DNA of 64,000 bases, from positions 16,375 to 80,374 of the forward strand of contig JACQZY010000006.1 of NCBI GenBank assembly GCA_016213645.1, written 5' to 3'. The notes beneath the pieces are model-generated. The model saw nothing but the letters and a program-made list of their open reading frames with translations, searched no databases and was not told the DNA's origin. The first letter of the stretch is position 1. Every line of letters begins with the position of its first letter. Position numbers and translations under genes: made by a program. The stretch is from Actinomycetota bacterium. Lineage in GTDB: Bacteria; Actinomycetota; Thermoleophilia; Solirubrobacterales; JACPNS01. Shown one piece after another: positions 61,782 to 64,000 of the stretch.

Positions 61782-63662
61782 TCAGGCCGCGCGGCGACCG
61801 GAGCCCGGTGGGTCAAATGGATGAAACTCGCATCGCGCGCTGCGAGCGAATGCGGGCGCTCCGCTCGTCGATTCGCCGATCACTATGAGACTGATCTTGT
61901 CTCGCTGTAACGCGCGGGCCGCCTGGCGGGCCTCGCCGATCGCGTCTCCACGGCGACTGATGTTCGCGTAGCCGTCCGTGATCAGAACCACGACTGGCCG
62001 CAGTTCGGGATTTCGGCGCAGTTCGCGCAGCGCCGTCTGGTGGGCTACGCGAATGCCCTCGGCAAGCGGTGTGGTGCCGCCCGGTTCGAGCGACTCGATC
62101 GCTCCCAGCGCGACCGCGTGGTTGCGCGTGGGCGGCGCCACCAGCCGCGCCTCGCGACCGCGAAACACGATTAGTCCGACGCGGTCACGCTTGCGCCGTG
62201 CGTCCGCGACCAGGCCGGTGAGCATGCCACGCAGGTCGCCGGCATGTCCGTTTTCCAGCACGGAACTGCTGCCGTCGACGACGCAGAGCAACAGGTTCGC
62301 TTCGCGCCCAGCGCGCACCCTGGCACGCAGGTCGTCTGCCGTCACCACTCTCGAGCCGCCGCTGACCAGTTTGCGAGTGACGGCCGCGCGGGCGGTGGCA
62401 AGCGGGTCGAGGTCGGCCGGCGACTCACGCGAAGCGATTGTGTAGTCCACCGCCGGGCGTTCGCCGCCCCTCGTGCGCTCACCGCGCCCGATCGCGGAGC
62501 CTCGGCGCGGCGTGTCGATTCGCGGCAGAGCCGGCGATGGCAAAGTTTGCTCGCTGGGCTTCGGAGTCGCATCGCCGCCGGGGCGCTGCGCGGCGGGGGT
62601 CGGCTGGTTATTAGGGGCCAGATCCAACTCCGGCGAAAGGCGCGCCGCAGCGGCCGTGTGCGGCGTAAGCGACCGCACTGCGTCTGAGCCTTCGATCGGC
62701 GAGGTGTCGTCGCCGTTGCCGAGCGCGAGGATCGCCGCGGCCACCTCATCCGCACCGAAGCGTGCCGAGGCGGCGTCGGAGACGGACACGCGGTGCGCGA
62801 GCGCCAGCCGCGCGCCGGTGGCAACGTCACGCTCGTCCACGCTCTCCCGTCCATCGAGCGCCGCGAGAGCCACGGCCGCGCGGGCAGTGACAACATCACC
62901 ACGCATGCCTTCCACGTCCAAGTGCAGGCAAAGCCGAGAGATCAGTTCAAGCTGTTCCTCCGGCAGCAGTACCCCCGCGCGCGCCTCGCGCGCGTTGGTG
63001 ACGATCTCAGCGAGCGCGCGCTGAGTGGACGCATATCCCTCCGCGAAACCCGCGGGATCACGCTCGAAAGCAAGCCGTCGCGTGACGATCGCCGAACGCT
63101 CGGAGGCCGTCGCCGGCGCCGCGATCGTGACGGAAAGCCCAAAGCGGTCCAGAAGCTGCGGACGCAGCTCTCCCTCCTCCGGGTTCATCGTCCCGACCAG
63201 CACGAAACGCGAGTCGTGGACGGCGCTGATGCCGTCTCGCTCCACGTGTATGCGCCCGAAGGCCGCGGCGTCGAGCAACAGATCGACCAGATGGTCGCCG
63301 AGCAGGTTTACTTCGTCTGCATAAAGCACGCCGCCGTCGGCCGCCGCGGGCAAGCCTGGGCGAATCTCCGCGCCCTCTCCCGCCAGCAATCGCGCCGTAT
63401 CCACGGACCCCGTGAGCCGGTCGATCGTGGCGCCCAGCGGCAACTCCACAAACGGAGCCGTCCGGTCGCCGTCCAGCGACGGCAGCAGCTCAGCAAACGA
63501 CCGCGCCAACGTGGACTTCGCAGTTCCACGTTCGCCCGTAGCCAACACTCCGCCGATCGAAGGATCAACCGCACAAGCCAGCAAAGCCAGCTTGAAGTCA
63601 TCCTGCCCGATCACCGCAGCAAACGGAAACCCCACGAGCGATGATTCAGCCGAACTCGACAT
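61782..63662 (-). CDS. Magnesium-chelatase-like AAA+/VWA fusion protein (ChlI-ChlD type)
   Basis: A 626-residue protein. The first 330 residues form an AAA+ domain of the BchI type: AAVIGQDDFKLALLACAVDP, Walker A GERGTAKSTLAR, GGVLYADEVNLLGDHLVDLL, FVLVGTMNPEEGELRPQLLD. A Pro/Thr-rich linker (about 345-410) leads to a VWA domain with MIDAS motif VVDGSSSVLENGHAG and VVLITDGYANISRRGD. Such single-chain I-D fusions usually work with a CobN/ChlH-type subunit to insert Mg or Co into tetrapyrroles. No such partner is in the window, so it may lie beyond the right edge or the protein may have another substrate. ATG at 63660-63662 chosen. Convergent with the ABC pair. Confidence 0.88.
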   Translation of the reverse strand: MSSSAESSLVGFPFAAVIGQDDFKLALLACAVDPSIGGVLATGERGTAKSTLARSFAELLPSLDGDRTAPFVELPLGATIDRLTGSVDTARLLAGEGAEIRPGLPAAADGGVLYADEVNLLGDHLVDLLLDAAAFGRIHVERDGISAVHDSRFVLVGTMNPEEGELRPQLLDRFGLSVTIAAPATASERSAIVTRRLAFERDPAGFAEGYASTQRALAEIVTNAREARAGVLLPEEQLELISRLCLHLDVEGMRGDVVTARAAVALAALDGRESVDERDVATGARLALAHRVSVSDAASARFGADEVAAAILALGNGDDTSPIEGSDAVRSLTPHTAAAARLSPELDLAPNNQPTPAAQRPGGDATPKPSEQTLPSPALPRIDTPRRGSAIGRGERTRGGERPAVDYTIASRESPADLDPLATARAAVTRKLVSGGSRVVTADDLRARVRAGREANLLLCVVDGSSSVLENGHAGDLRGMLTGLVADARRKRDRVGLIVFRGREARLVAPPTRNHAVALGAIESLEPGGTTPLAEGIRVAHQTALRELRRNPELRPVVVLITDGYANISRRGDAIGEARQAARALQRDKISLIVIGESTSGAPAFARSARCEFHPFDPPGSGRRAA

Positions 63663-64000
63663 ACGCCGAAGGCTGCCGTTCGCCCCGGATGGACCTTTTC
63701 CAGAGAACGAAGCGTTCAAACCAAGCAGCAGGAAGTACCGAGCAAAATGTGCCGCAGGCACATAAGCGAGGGAGGACGCCGCCTAAGCCACCCCACACTC
63801 CACCAAGTTTGGGCGTCTGTGCGTGGTTCTGGCAAGGACGCACCGAGCGCAGTGTGCTGCAAGCACATAAGCGAGGGAGGACGCCGCCAAATCCGCCCAT
63901 TCACTCCACCAAGTTTGGGCGTCTGTGCGTGGTTCTGGCAAGGACGCACCGAGCGCAGTGTGCTGCAAGCACAAAAGCGAGGGAGGACGCCGCCCGAACC
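63663..64000. repeat. 106-bp tandem repeat with palindromic core, running off the window
   Basis: A 47-bp block beginning ACCGAGC and ending GAGGACGCCGCC occurs at 63737-63783, 63842-63888 and 63948-63994 (periods 105 and 106), joined by a conserved spacer with CACCAAGTTTGGGCGTCTG. Each copy has a palindrome: TGTGCC-GCA-GGCACA in copy one and TGTGCT-GCA-AGCACA in copies two and three. The paired change keeps the stem. Frames through it are not conserved because the period is not a multiple of three, so no gene is called. It lies directly upstream of the magnesium-chelatase-like gene. Confidence 0.8.

Noticed and set aside
63646..63974. Overlapping minus-strand frames through the tandem repeat giving cysteine-rich peptides
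   Set aside because: The 105-106 bp period shifts frame between copies, so no single protein repeat is conserved. It is treated as a DNA repeat.

Overview
The window looks like a chromosomal segment of a high-GC, monoderm actinobacterium, most likely class Thermoleophilia (Solirubrobacterales-like). This is inferred from two things together. The gene order tlyA-nadK-recN-steA-mctB-pyrG-xerD is the same as M. tuberculosis Rv1694-Rv1701, and a complete type IVa pilus machine is present, which most other actinobacteria lack. I could not check taxonomy by database search. Almost every gene from 1 to 55.2 kb is on the minus strand, mutM being the main exception. From 55.27 kb the plus strand takes over, until a final minus-strand gene.

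Layout: (1) 1-14 kb, DNA repair and cell-division block: dgt (partial), recO, mutM (+), xerD, a secreted CSLREA-type protein, DUF3866, pyrG, an MraY-like glycosyltransferase, mctB-like, steA, recN with an SOS box, nadK, tlyA. (2) 14.3-22.9 kb, isoprenoid, translation and shikimate block: dxs, ispA, xseB-like, nusB, efp, an unlisted 39-residue membrane protein, pepQ, aroQ, fused aroK-aroB, aroC. (3) 23-42 kb, type IV pilus island: two unknown membrane proteins where pilP/pilQ would be, pilO, pilN, pilM, three minor-pilin-like proteins, prepilin peptidase, major pilin, pilC, pilT, pilB, and a 1255-residue secreted repeat protein. Three of its transcription units (pilM, pilA, pilB) are preceded by matching sigma-28/WhiG-type promoter sequences. 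(4) 42.2-55.3 kb, cell wall and tRNA block: aroE, mltG, ruvX, alaS, an IscU/SufU-MnmA fusion, a thioredoxin-like membrane protein, a DUF2007-like protein, aspS, hisS, a metallo-beta-lactamase-fold hydrolase, a small membrane protein, and an FtcD-like gene. (5) 55.3-64 kb, plus strand: tRNA-Met(CAT), a hairpin-rich leader, a double transmembrane-GGDEF protein, a heterodimeric ABC exporter pair, then a minus-strand magnesium-chelatase-like AAA/VWA protein and a 106-bp tandem repeat running into the window edge.

How the genes fit together: pilB/pilT/pilC drive and anchor pilus assembly on the PilM-PilN-PilO platform, PilD processes PilA and the minor pilins, and the large calcium-loop protein is a plausible surface partner. 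The double diguanylate cyclase may feed c-di-GMP control of motility, since PilB has an N-terminal domain of the type that can sense it. The aro genes directly follow the pil genes, as pilMNOPQ-aroKB do in many Gram-negative bacteria. No CRISPR array, insertion sequence, rRNA or prophage was seen. The strongest candidates for something undescribed are the sigma-28-type pilus regulon, the PilP/PilQ-position proteins, the scaffold-MnmA fusion with a lost cysteine, and the duplicated TM-GGDEF protein with its structured leader.
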